In this document: positions 11,137 through 21,344 of the stretch, in pieces
How the letters are laid out: each line of letters begins with the position of its first letter
Position numbering within the stretch: the stretch's first letter is position 1
Assembly (NCBI GenBank): GCA_011799875.1
Contig: CM022298.1
Span: 259,587,757-259,651,756 of the forward strand
Length of the DNA stretch: 64,000 nt
Direction: 5' to 3'
Source: Thinopyrum elongatum
Taxonomy: Eukaryota; Streptophyta; Magnoliopsida; Poales; Poaceae
Translations under genes and position numbers: made by a program
Notes under the pieces: model-generated
What the model saw: the letters and a program-made list of their open reading frames with translations, nothing else
Databases searched by the model: none
What the model was told of the DNA's origin: nothing

Positions 11137-12128
11137 TGTCGGTGTACTAGAATAGGGGTACCCTAGTACCCCGTACTTGTGCACGGGCAGTAGTAGCATC
11201 CCGCGGCCAGGCTTGCGGGAGGACAGCCAGAGAGAAGCTCAAGATTATTAAGCCATTCAAGAACAAAGTATACAAAGCAAGAGTTAAGGCCCCGGCAAGA
11301 GGAGCTTGCCGGGAGGGACAGCTGAGGCCCAGCCTGAGGTTTGCTGTAGCAGAGTACTTGCCGCGACAAGGTACTTGCCCCGGCAAGTCATTGGCTGCGG
11401 CAAGATAGCAGCTGCGGCAAGGTACTTGCCCCGGCAAGTTACCTTGCGCGGCAAGCTATGGGTTGCGGCAAGCTGTCAGGTGCGGCAAGGTCTTGCCGCG
11501 GCAAGCGTTACTGTACCACTGTGCTACTGTGCTGCTCCGGTGCCTCTGCCAGCGTGGCGCTCTGGGTCCTTCCAAGCGTGTGTGGCAGGGCACTGTGTAG
11601 ACGGCGGTACACTGTAGCTAGCGGTGCAGGAGCAGGTGGGATAGGCTTTTCCCACGTCCAAGATGTCCGGGTACATGTATCTGGACAGCTAGGGCATGGG
11701 AATTTAATGCCCTTGTCCCCTGCCGTCAGTGGTAGGTAGGACATGTCATCCTGGTAATAATGGCCTTACTGTAGCAACTTTCCACCTCTACCTTTACTGT
11801 TTACCACCTGTTGGTGACCCCTTTGTGCATATAAAAGGAGGCCCATAGGCAACGTGGAAAAGGAGGAACTGGGGAGATGGAGAACTCCAGTATTGTACAC
11901 AGCTACTCTGTACTGTAGCGCTCCTGGAGCTAGGACAATCATACAGATAATAAACCAAAAAGCAGGAGTAGGGTTTTACGCATCCGTGCGGCCCGAACCT
12001 GGGTAAATCTCTCTCGTGCACTGTCGTGTTCTTCGCTAGATTTGCTCTTCGTGCGACCATCTCTCGCTGCCGAACGTAAAGGGGTCCTTCCCTGGGTCCC
12101 ATAGGTGATCGCGGATTCGTCCCCGACA
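11137..12128 (+). repeat. Element 2, 5' LTR
   Basis: Starts TGTCGGTGTACT and ends CCCCGACA, matching 23976-24967. The U3 part (about 11290-11510) is packed with CTTGCC and GGCAAG half-sites, several forming palindromes such as CTTGCCGCGGCAAG. The transcribed part ends with a polyadenylation-prone leader shared with element 3 (GCAGGAGTAGGGTTTTACGC). Confidence 0.95.
11830..11836 (+). promoter_or_regulatory. TATA box of the element 2 LTR
   Basis: TATAAAA in GCATATAAAAGGAGGCCC; the same core (TATAAAAGGAGGCCCA) is conserved in the LTR of element 3. The copy in the 3' LTR is at 24669-24675. Confidence 0.75.
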
Positions 12129-12130
12129 TC

Positions 12131-12150
12131 TTTGGCGCGCCAGGTAGGGG
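12131..12150 (+). promoter_or_regulatory. Primer binding site region of element 2
   Basis: TTTGGCGCGCCAGGTAGGGG starts two bases behind the LTR. Element 3 has the same sequence at the same place with one change, so it is functionally conserved. The tRNA used was not determined. Confidence 0.65.
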
Positions 12151-12214
12151 CAAGGAGGTTGTGTGAACCTAATCTAGCGATTTGCGCGTTAGTTTTTGGG
12201 CCATCCTCCGCCTT

Positions 12215-14218
12215 ATGGCTCCAAAAAAGAAGACTTCGGCCATCGGTGCGTCTACGTCCAACCCGCCTGCTCCCATGCAGGAGGGTGCCGACGTGATTGC
12301 GGCTGCTGGGGGGACTGGAGAGCGAGAGCTCCTATTACCTCCACCTGTCCAAAACCGGGCCAGCAACGCCAATCTTGGCGCTGCTGGGTCTGGGAACGCA
12401 GCGCTGCTCGCTGCTGCTGGCCCTGCAAGCTCCAGAAACGGTGCTGCGTGTTCTGGAACGCCTGCGCCGGTTCAGACGCCGCGGCCTTCGCAAGAAGCCC
12501 GTGACAGGCAGCGTCCTGACGCCCCAGGTGCCAGGCGCTCCCTGGATAATGAACTTGCGCATCGATCTCGAGATGCGTGGGGTCACCATACGCAACAACA
12601 CGTTGGCGGGGTCGAGGTACGGTCGCCTGGGCGTGGAGATGCTCCTTCTAACACTGTTAGGAGTAAGAGCATCCCACAGTCCTCACGCCACTCGATACCT
12701 CCCTCACCAGCAGAAGCGTTGGCGCGTGCGCAACTGCTCCTGAACTTCCCTCCACCAGCAGATAAGCTTGACGAGTGGAGGGCAACCATTCAGAGCCTTC
12801 TCAGCTTCGCTGATGTCGACCCGGTGCGCGCGGCCGACAAGAGAACTGGTGACAATGCTGTCACCAACAAGAACGGCGAGGGGGCAACAACCGTACGCTC
12901 CCCACCCAGATGGCCTCGGTCGCCGACACGTCGAAACGACGCCCGTGGCGATGATTCCACGGCGTCGTCTGACCCGCGAGCTCATTGTGACCAGCGCCTC
13001 GTTCTTCAGGAACACAGAGGAGAAGACGCTCGTACCACTATCGAGCGAAGGAGAGAAGCGCATCGTCAGTCCGACAGACACGCAGGGCCCGCTGTTGACA
13101 TGCATGCGCCAGGGGATCCTGGCGACTTGTCGTACGCAGTAAGTTGTCCAGCGTTCACCCGTGAGCTGCGGCAGGTCCAGTGGCCCAATCGCAAGGCTTT
13201 CAAGCCTGACGTGCCGGAGAAGTATGATGGCCAGACACACCCGTCGGAGTTCCTCAGCATCTACACCATTGCGGTGCAAGCTGCCGGGGGACGAGACGAC
13301 AAGATTCTTGCTAACTACTTCCCGCTCGTGTTAAAGCGCAACGTCGTCTCATGGCTCATGCACTTGCCGGAGAACTCCATTTCTTCATGGGCGGACCTGT
13401 GCCATCAGTTTGTTGGTGCCTTTACTGGCGGTCATCAACCTCATGGCCAGGAGAGTGATCTTCATCTCATCCCCCAGAAAGAAGGAGAGCCCCTGCGCAA
13501 ATACATTCAAAGGTTCAGCCGCGTACAGTACAACATCCCAGATGTTCACCCCGCTGCGGTTATTAGCGCGTTCCATCAGAACGTGCGTAACCGCAAGATG
13601 CGGGAGGAAATGGCGATGACCAAGGTCAAAGACATTGGCCAGCTATATGCTCTCGCCGACAAGTGTGCGCGTGCTGAATAGGGAAGGAAGCTTCCCGGTG
13701 AAGGTGTTGGCCCAGGGGGGAGCTCTGACAGCGAAGGTACCGCCCCGGCAAAGAAGGGCCGGTGGCGGAACAACAGGAAGAAAAAGGGCAAAGCTGTGCT
13801 TGCCGTCGAGCAGTCCAGCGGCAACGGCAGCGCCGACAAGGCCAAAGTCGATGGCTCCGGCAAGGAGATTGCCGCGTGCGCCAACTGTCAGGCCTTGGCG
13901 GCTGCCGACAAGCAGGACGGCTCCGACAAGCAATATTGCAAGATCCACCGCACCAAGGGACACGATCTCCAGAACTGTCGATGAGTCGAGCAGCTTGTCG
14001 AACAGCAGAAAGCTGAGTATGAGAGGTGCGACAAGGAGAAGGCCCCAGAAGGTGCTGGCGGGTCCGGCAAGAAGCGCACTACCTGAGGAGGGCGTCGCGG
14101 CAAGGCCAAGCAGCAGCAGAGAGACAGGCCTCCTCGTGGCCGCGACAAAGATGATGATGATGATGATCTAGATGATGAAGAATCCAGTGAGCACGAATTT
14201 CAGAAAGCCGCAGAAGTC
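12215..14218 (+). pseudogene. gag: gag of element 2, with in-frame stops
   Basis: The ATG at 12215 (MAPKKKTS) is chosen over 12182 because element 3 starts at the equivalent MAPKRK. A low-complexity N-terminal half is followed by the retrotransposon gag domain at 13140-13670 (KYDGQTHPSEFLSIYTIAVQ, SWLMHLPENSISSWADLCHQF). The frame is stopped by TAG 13679-13681 and TGA 13982-13984, with a further TGA near 14084, but it remains open in the same register throughout. The nucleocapsid motif is CKIHRTKGHDLQNC at 13937-13978, a C-X2-H-X4-H-X4-C variant of the zinc knuckle typical of this lineage. An Asp-rich stretch (14145-14178) precedes the protease part. Confidence 0.85.
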
Positions 14219-15085
14219 TTGTGTGTTGACGGTGGTGCTTCATTGCATTCTTCTCACCGCCAACTTAAACAGTGGGTGCGAGAGATCAATGCGGCGGAAC
14301 CATCTGTTGACGCCAGAAAGCTTCTGAAGTGGTCCGACACGCCTATCGTCTTTGACATTGAGGACCACCCTGACCGCACAACGGCGGTCGGGTGCTTGCC
14401 GATGTTGGTTTCACCAACGATCCGCAACCTCAAGGTCACGAAGATGTTAGTTGACGGTGGGGCCGGCTTGAATCTGATTTCGCCCGCTGTGCTTCGGAAA
14501 CTTCAAATCTCTGACGGCGAGCTTGAGGAAACTGATACTTTCCAAGGAGTCAATCTAGGAAGGAGCAAGCCGAAAGGGAAGATCGCGCTGCCAGTGACAT
14601 TTGGCGGCGAGCTGAACTACCGGACCTAGAAGGTCACCTTTGATGTTGCCGATATTCCATTGCCTTATAATGGGATACTTGGCCGTCCAGCGCTCGCCAA
14701 GTTCATGGCAGCCTCTCATTATGCCTACAACGTGTTGAAGATGCCAGGCCCAGTAAGTGTTATCACAGTTCCCTGCGACAAGAAGGATGCGCTTATTTGC
14801 GCCGACAAGATCTACCGGGAAGCAGCTGCCGCAACTGCCGCCAAGGCACTTGCCGCTGAAGCTCTCGGGGGGGAGAACAAGAGGAAGTCCGGCAAGAGCT
14901 CCTGTGCCCACTCCGGCAAGCGCACCTCTTCGGAGTGCTGCGCTGCCGTCGAGGACGCACCTGAGAGCTCCACCGGCAAGTGCAAGAAGAACAAAGCCGC
15001 TCCGCCGGCGACAAAGAAGGTGCCCGCCAAGGAGGACGGCACTGGTGGTTCCTTCACCATCAGTGCCACACTTGACAACAAATAG
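14219..15085 (+). pseudogene. pol: Protease region of element 2
   Basis: Continues the gag frame. The aspartic protease motif VDGGAGLNLIS lies at about 14450-14482 and is a DGGAG variant of D-S/T-G-A. TAG at 14627-14629 replaces a Glu codon (RT-stop-KVTF). After the conserved PYNGILGRPALAKF block the frame passes through an Ala/Lys-rich spacer and ends at TAG 15083-15085 just before the RT N terminus. The last stop is also present at the homologous place in element 3. Two copies of AAGGTCAC (14432-14439 and 14630-14637) flank the catalytic part; the interval between them is deleted in element 3. Confidence 0.8.
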
Positions 15086-17192
15086 GAAAGCGCGCTCGTT
15101 GCTTTCCTGCGGGCGAATGTCGACGTGTTTGCATGGCAACCGTCCGACATCCCCGGTGTTCCCAGGAAAGTAATTGAGCACCACCTTGCCGTTTGTCCCC
15201 ACGCGAGGCCCGTCAAGCAGAAAGCCAGAAAGCAAGCTGTGGAGCGGCAAGAGTTTATTGCGAAAGAAATCAAGAAGTTGGAAGCAGCAGGCCTCGTCAT
15301 AGGAGTGCTCCATCCTACGTGGTTGGCCAATCCTGTTGTCGTGCGCAAAGCGAATGGAAAATGGAGGCTTTGTATTGATTTCACTGATGTCAATAAAGCT
15401 TGTCCCAAAGACCCATTTCCTTTGCCCCGCATAGACCAGATTGTTGACTCCACGGCAGGATGTGATTTGCTTTCATTTCTTGACGCATATTCAGGGTATC
15501 ATCAAATCTTCATGGCTGAGGAAGATGAGGAAAAGACCGCATTTATCACACCCTGTGGCCCATACTGTTTCCTACGTATGCCATTTGGTTTGAAAAATGC
15601 TGGTTCGACATTTGCAAGAGCCGTCCAGATTGCTTTTGAGCCTCAGCTGCACAGAAATGTGGAAGCCTATATGGATGATATAGTGGTCAAAAGCAAAGAC
15701 AGGGCTACTTTGGTTCAAGATCTAGAAGAAACTTTTGTAAATCTGCGCAAGATCAACCTGAAGCTCAACCCCGAGAAGTGCGTGTTTGGAGTTCCCTCCG
15801 GCAAGCTTCTCGGGTTCTTTGTGTCTCAACGTGGAATTGAAGCCAATCCTGACAAGATCAAAGCCATTGAGCAAATTGAAGCACCGAAGCGCGTCAAGGA
15901 TGTACGACGACTTGCCGGCTGTGTTGCTGCTCTCAGTAGGTTTATCTCCAAGTCAGCTGAGCGCGCCCTGCCATTTTTCAAAATCTTAAAAAAGGCAGGT
16001 CCATTGAAATGGACTCCGGAGGCGGAGGCAGCGCTGCAAGACTTGAAGAGATACCTCTCCTCTCCTCCAATACTTGTCGCACCTAAACCACAAGAGAAGT
16101 TGTTGCTGTATCTAGCGGCAACCAATCAAGTGGTTAGTGCTGCGCTAGTAGCGGAGAGAGAGGTGGATGAGGAAGCAGTAACTGCGGCAAGCACGTCCAG
16201 CGACAAGCTGGGGGCTCCCCCGACAAGTTTTGCTGCCGACAAGGATTCATCTGCACAGTCAGGCGAAGTGATACAAAAGAAGAAAATGGTGCAGCGCCCG
16301 GTCTACTTTGTGAGCTCTCTTCTGCAGGGAGCTAGGTCAAGGTATTCTGGTGTGCAGAAGCTGCTTTTCGGCCTTCTCATGGACTCGAGAAAGCTACGCC
16401 ATTACTTTCAAGCACATGAAGTTACCATCGTCACTCGCTTCCCGCTGAAAAGGATTTTGCAAAATCCAGAAGCGACAGGCAGGATTGTCGAGTGGGCGTT
16501 GGAGTTGTCGCGCTTTGGTCTCAAGTTTGAGAGTACATCAACCATACAGAGCCGAGTTTTGGCAGAGTTTGTCGCAGAATGGACACCAACGCCAGACGAA
16601 GAAATCCCAGAGACGACTCTCCTCGGCAAGGAGACAAGCAAAGAGTGGCTCATGTACTTTGATGGTGCCTTTTCGCTGCAAGGCGCCGGTGCTGGTGTAC
16701 TGCTTGTCGCACCCACCGGAGAGCACCTCAAGTACGTGGTCCAAATGCACTTTCCCAAGGAACAGGCGACGAACAATACTGCAGAATATGAGGGGTTGCT
16801 TGCCGGTCTCAGGATCGCGGCAGACCTTGGGATTAAGAAGCTTATTGTCAGGGGAGATTCGCAGCTTGTCGTCAGGCAAGTGAACAAGAACTACTAATGC
16901 CCATTGATGGAAGCTTATGTAGATGAGGTGAGGAAGTTGGAGGAACGCTTTGACGGCCTACAAATGGAGCATGTCCCACGTGCTGAGAATGACATTGCCG
17001 ATGGTTTGTCAAAGCGCGCCGCACTCAAATTGCCTGTGGAACCAGGCACTTTTGTGCTCCAACTAACTCAGCCATCCGTGACGCCATCAGTAGGGCAAGG
17101 CAGGAAGAGGAAGTTGGCTTCTGGCGACTACTTCCCGGCAGAGATCCCCGAAGCCGCCGGCAAGAAGGCTGCCAAAGCCAGCGCCAAAGATG
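15086..17192 (+). pseudogene. pol: Reverse transcriptase and RNase H of element 2
   Basis: Same frame as the protease. RT fingers and palm are complete: RLCIDFTDVNKACPKD, the LDAYSGYHQI block and the YMDD box in EAYMDDIVVK near 15670. The connection and the first RNase H part follow, with VYFVSSLLQGARSRYSG typical of Tat elements. The second RNase H-like domain begins at about 16645 (MYFDGAF, NTAEYEGL, VRGDSQLVVRQVN) and shows the Asp, Glu and Asp positions. A TAA at 16895-16897 replaces a Gln codon in the middle of this domain (element 3 has CAA there); the frame then continues (MEAYVDEVRKLEER). Confidence 0.9.
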
Positions 17193-17401
17193 CAGAGGGG
17201 CAACTTGCTCCGACAAGGCCTCACGCTCTTGTCGTTGAAGCGGGTGCTCCTAGGCAAGAGGCAAAGGGGCAACTTGCTCCGACAAGACTTCGGGTCCTTG
17301 TCGCTGAAGCAGGCGCTCCTGATCGAAGCGCTGAGGAGCAAGATGCTCCGACGAGGCCTTGGGCTTCGTCGTTGAAGCAACTGCTCCCGACGAGCTTGTT
17401 G
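17193..17401 (+). repeat. Three 69-bp tandem repeats in the RNase H-integrase linker
   Basis: Units starting at about 17193, 17262 and 17331 each encode 23 residues around QLAPTRP and VVEAGAP. The third unit has lost one base near 17365, which shifts the integrase into another frame. Element 3 lacks the array. Confidence 0.75.
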
Positions 17402-18783
17402 AAGGACAGCACGTTGCGGCTGTTCCCGCCAAGCTCGTCGGGGAACGGCCGGCTCTGGTAGAGCGACAAGCTCTTGCCGTAGGACCTGATGTTCCCGCGG
17501 CAGAAGAAATGCCTTTAGTCCTCGTTGTCGAGCCACAGGCTCCAGCGTGGGCGCAGCAGATTGTCCGTTTCCTTCAGACAGGAGAACTTCCCGAAGAGCA
17601 GGAAGAAGCGGAGAAAGTAGCCCGACGGTCCAATATGTATCAATTTGTCGATGACATGCTGTGCAGAAAAAGACCAAACGGTGTGAAATTGAAGTGTATT
17701 CTCCGGGAAGAAGGACAGGAGCTGTTGGCAGAGATTCATGGAGGCATATGTGGTCACCACATAGGGTCAAGAGCCCTTGCTGGAAAGGCTTTCCGGCAAG
17801 GTTTCTTTTGGCCCACCGCCCTCCAGGATGCAACTACACTAGTAACCAAGTGTGAAGTGTGCCAGTTTCATTCCAAGCAGATTCATCAGCCAGCTCAAGC
17901 TCTCCAGACAATCCCTCTCTCCTGGCCATTTTCGGTCTGGGGGCTCGACATCCTCGGCCCCTTTCCCCGTGCCACCGGGGGCTTCGAGTACTTGTATGTG
18001 GCCATCGACAAGTTTACGAAGTGGCCGAAAGTGGAAGCAGTGAGGAAGGTGATAGCACAATCAGCCATCAAGTTCTTCAAGGGAATTGTTTGTCGCTTTG
18101 GTGTTCCTAACAGGATCATCACCGACAACGGTACCCAGTTCATGAGCCACGCCTTCATGCAGTATGTCGAAGACCTTGGCGCCAAGGTCTGTTTCGCTTC
18201 TGTTGCTCACCCGCGAAGCAACGGACAAGCTGAAAGGGCAAATGCTGAAGTGCTGCGTGGGCTCAAGACGAGAACTTTCGACAGGCTGCGCAAGTGCGGC
18301 AAGAACTGGATCGAGGAGCTGCCAGTGGTTCTTTGGTCAATCAGGACGACGCCAAATCGAGCTACTGGCCAGACGCCTTTTGCTCTAGTTTATGGAGCAG
18401 AGGCAGTTCTCCCCACGGAACTTGTATACGGGTCACCTCGAGTGCTCGCTTACGATGAGCTTGAGCAAGAGCAACTGCGGCAAGATGACGCTGTGCTCCT
18501 CGAGGAGGATCGTCTTCAGGCTGCTGTGAGAGCTGCTCGCTACCAGCAAGCTTTGCGTCGCTACCATAGCCGCAAAGTTAATGCCAGAAGTCTCGAGGAA
18601 GGCGACCTTGTTCTTCGGCGCGTTCAGTCGGCCAAGAATTCAAACAAGTTGACGCCGAAGTGGGAAGGCCCTTATCGGGTGAAACGAGTCACCAGGCCCG
18701 GCGCTGTCTGCCTGGAGACCGGGGATGGCATTCCAGTGATCAATTCCTGGAACATTGAGCATCTTCGTAAGTTTTTTCCATAA
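17359..18783 (+). CDS. pol: Integrase of element 2, separated from RT by a 1-nt frameshift
   Basis: Open frame of 474 codons in a frame different from RT/RNase H. It contains the zinc-binding domain (GGICGHHIGSRALAGK to CEVCQFHSK), then the catalytic core with all three residues: Asp in WGLDILGPFP (codon 17947-17949), Asp in ITDNGTQF and Glu in NGQAERANAEV. The C-terminal part (YQQALRRYHSRKV, TPKWEGPYRVKRV) is the GPY/F-like module, ending at HLRKFFP. There is no chromodomain. The upstream ATG is not a true start; the frame joins the polyprotein through the 1-nt deletion in the linker repeats. Confidence 0.92.
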   Translation: MGFVVEATAPDELVEGQHVAAVPAKLVGERPALVERQALAVGPDVPAAEEMPLVLVVEPQAPAWAQQIVRFLQTGELPEEQEEAEKVARRSNMYQFVDDMLCRKRPNGVKLKCILREEGQELLAEIHGGICGHHIGSRALAGKAFRQGFFWPTALQDATTLVTKCEVCQFHSKQIHQPAQALQTIPLSWPFSVWGLDILGPFPRATGGFEYLYVAIDKFTKWPKVEAVRKVIAQSAIKFFKGIVCRFGVPNRIITDNGTQFMSHAFMQYVEDLGAKVCFASVAHPRSNGQAERANAEVLRGLKTRTFDRLRKCGKNWIEELPVVLWSIRTTPNRATGQTPFALVYGAEAVLPTELVYGSPRVLAYDELEQEQLRQDDAVLLEEDRLQAAVRAARYQQALRRYHSRKVNARSLEEGDLVLRRVQSAKNSNKLTPKWEGPYRVKRVTRPGAVCLETGDGIPVINSWNIEHLRKFFP

Positions 18784-19620
18784 GGCGCGGTTGCCGGGCC
18801 CTTCCCCGGCAACCACCTTTTGTACAAGTCTTGCCGCTGTTGCATGTAATCCTTTGTACAAAGCTAGGCGCAGACCCTGTGCATAAATAAAGCTTTTGTA
18901 TTTCGCAGTTTTTGACGATTTCATGTTTACTTTTATTTTGCATGATTATCTGACATACTGTGCAGTACAGCCTCCCCGGTAAGCATTAACGAGCCGCCAA
19001 GCTCCTATATCTTTATTTTCTCTTCTTTCTTTTTCTCAAAGAGACAGAAGCTTCCCTCACGCACAAGTTTGCTGGGGGGGATGGGATAATGATATGGACC
19101 AGGCGTCGTTCAAAGAAACTTTGCCTTGCCGGGAAGAAGGCAGCGGCAAGCAGTGACAAGACCTTGCCGCGGAGAGATCAGCGACAAAGCTAAGTGCCAA
19201 AGTTTGAACAATCAAATTCTTTTTTATTTTCAAGGTTATTTTCCTTGAACGATACTACTCTTTGTATGGAAAACCTGTGCGCGACGGAACCTAAGCGTAA
19301 TCGGTCGCGCCCTTACCTTGTTTCAAGTCCGCTCAACAACCTAAGTGGCTGCACTGAGCGCGACAAGGTTGCTTGCCGGCAGCGGCACCGCCAGCAGGCT
19401 GCTGAAGTCCCGCACCCAGCGCTCGCGGCAATGGTGCGCGCACCGGCAAGTTCCCTATAAGCGTAGGGCAAGTACACACAAAGAAAGAAATTGCTCAAGG
19501 GAGATGACATGCATTAACTCCAAAATATTGCAAGTTATATTACAAGATAAGTTGCCGCGGCTTAAACAGATTGTTCTTTAACATGTCTAGCGGCGGCAAG
19601 GAGGGAGAAGAATGGGCTCT
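18784..19620. other. Spacer between convergent sense pol and antisense gene
   Basis: About 840 bp with no supported gene. It contains GC-rich CCGGCAA motifs and an A/T-rich part at 18850-19050. Sense pol transcripts and the antisense gene converge here, so it probably holds both 3' untranslated regions. Confidence 0.6.
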
Positions 19621-21344
19621 CTAATTACGGTGCTCGCCTTCGACTCTCTGGATTTGGTCCACCCTCTCCACGATGGGCGCGACAAGGGCCTCTAGTGGCG
19701 CGGGGTCGTATCCCTTCGGCAAGCTTTTGAAGATGTTGCTGAAGTCGACACCCGGGTTTCTGTATGCTATCTTCACCAACAACCTCCGGAGAACTCCCCG
19801 GCAAAGCCTGCGTGACTCGTCGGCCAGTTGAGCCTTGTGATTGACTTGGAGCTGTTGGAGTGCTTCCACTACTCCGTCGAAGAACTCGGCTAGCTTGACG
19901 CTAGTTTGCGTGTTCTTGTCGGTGGAGTACCCGAAGTCCGGCACCTTCAGGGCAGTCAGCTCCTTGTCGATTTCCTCGGCGGCACTGGCAAGCCTGTCTG
20001 TGAAGATCCCCACGTTATCCCTGAACTTCTTGTGGGTTGCAATAGCGTCTTGAAGCAGACCCTTTTCCTTCTGGAGCTCTGTCATTAGAAGCCCTTCGCG
20101 CTTTCTGGTGGTGTCGAGCGTCTCCTTCAGCGTGGTCAGCTTCAGCTTCAGGTCTGCTCTGGAGTCGTTGGCGGCGGCAAGCAGATTGTTCTTCTTGGCT
20201 ATGGTAACTTGCATCTCCGCCAAAGTGTGGGTCACCTTTGCCCTCTCACTTTCAAGCGTTGAGAGCTTGTCACCGTTTGCCTTGAGGGCGGCCTCTAGTC
20301 TTGCCACTTTCTCCTCTGTTTCCTTCCTGTTCACTTCTGCAGCAACGACAGCGTTGGTGGCCTCCACCAACTTGCTGGCGTACTCTTGGGCCAAGGCTTC
20401 GATTTCCTTCTGGTGTTTTTGTGCCTGCCCCTGGGTCCGCTCTGCGACAAGTCTTGCCACCTCCTCGTCTTTCTGCTGGAGGGTTTTGGCAAGTTTCTTC
20501 TCGCGCTCGGCAAGTTCCTCTTCGTGGGCATCAAGGTCCACTTTCCGCTGGTTCAGATCACCGGCCTGAGCAGACAACTCCTTGGCGGTCTCCTCCTGTT
20601 TTTGTTCAATGTCTTGCTTCATCAGGAGGAGGGCCTGCCGTTCTTCGGCCAGCTGTGCCCGCTTGACCTCTAACGCATTAAGAGATCGCGCGCGGACGTC
20701 CGCCAAGATCTCCGCGCGCCTCAACATGTCAGCTTCGGCCTTCTTGATGAGCGCCTCCCTGGAAGCTAGCTTCTCCCGTCGGGCGCGATGAAGATTCAGC
20801 AGCTTTTGGAGCAGTTGCTCCTCTTCAGACGTGCTGCTGCTGCTGGCGCCTGGCGCATCCACAAGCTGGAGCCCGGCAACGGCAAGGATCTCCTCGTCCA
20901 CAACATCCTCCTCGGTTGGCGCTCTAGAGCCCACCGTCCAGGGGAGGCTGACGTAGACGTTCTCGCCGACCCGGATGTATTTGCTTGGCGGAGGCGAGTT
21001 GGGCGCTGCCGCCTCATCAGTGGTTGAGGGACCCGTGGTCGGAGTAGCGTCTGGCGCTCCTGTGGCCTCAGGGCCGTCAGTACGACCACCGGCTCCCTCG
21101 CCGGCCTCCTCAGCAGCCTTCTGGGCGGCCTCAGCTTCAGCAGCCTTGGCGGCTTCATCGGTGGGCGCCTTGGTGGTATTATCCTCGGCGGCCTTGCCGG
21201 CCTCTTCGGCAGCCCTGGCAGCTTCTTCCTCGACAAGCTTGTCAGCCTTGGCAGCGGCGGCCTTGGCGGCCTCGTCGTCGACGGCCCCTGCGGTGTTCTC
21301 CTCGGCAGAAGAGTCAATGTTCATTGGCTCCACCGAGGAGGGCT
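19621..21344 (-). CDS. Antisense gene, exon 4 (coiled coil)
   Basis: Acceptor TTGGCAG, then 574 open codons to TAG at 19621-19623. The first part has Ala/Lys/Glu repeats of the AAKAAE kind, then a conserved-looking YIRVGENVYVSLPW block, then heptad-rich sequence (LNLHRARREKLASREAL onward, EELAEREKKLAKTLQQKD) predicted to form a coiled coil. The open frame extends upstream through the intron, but the splice site and phase support the start given here. Confidence 0.8.
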
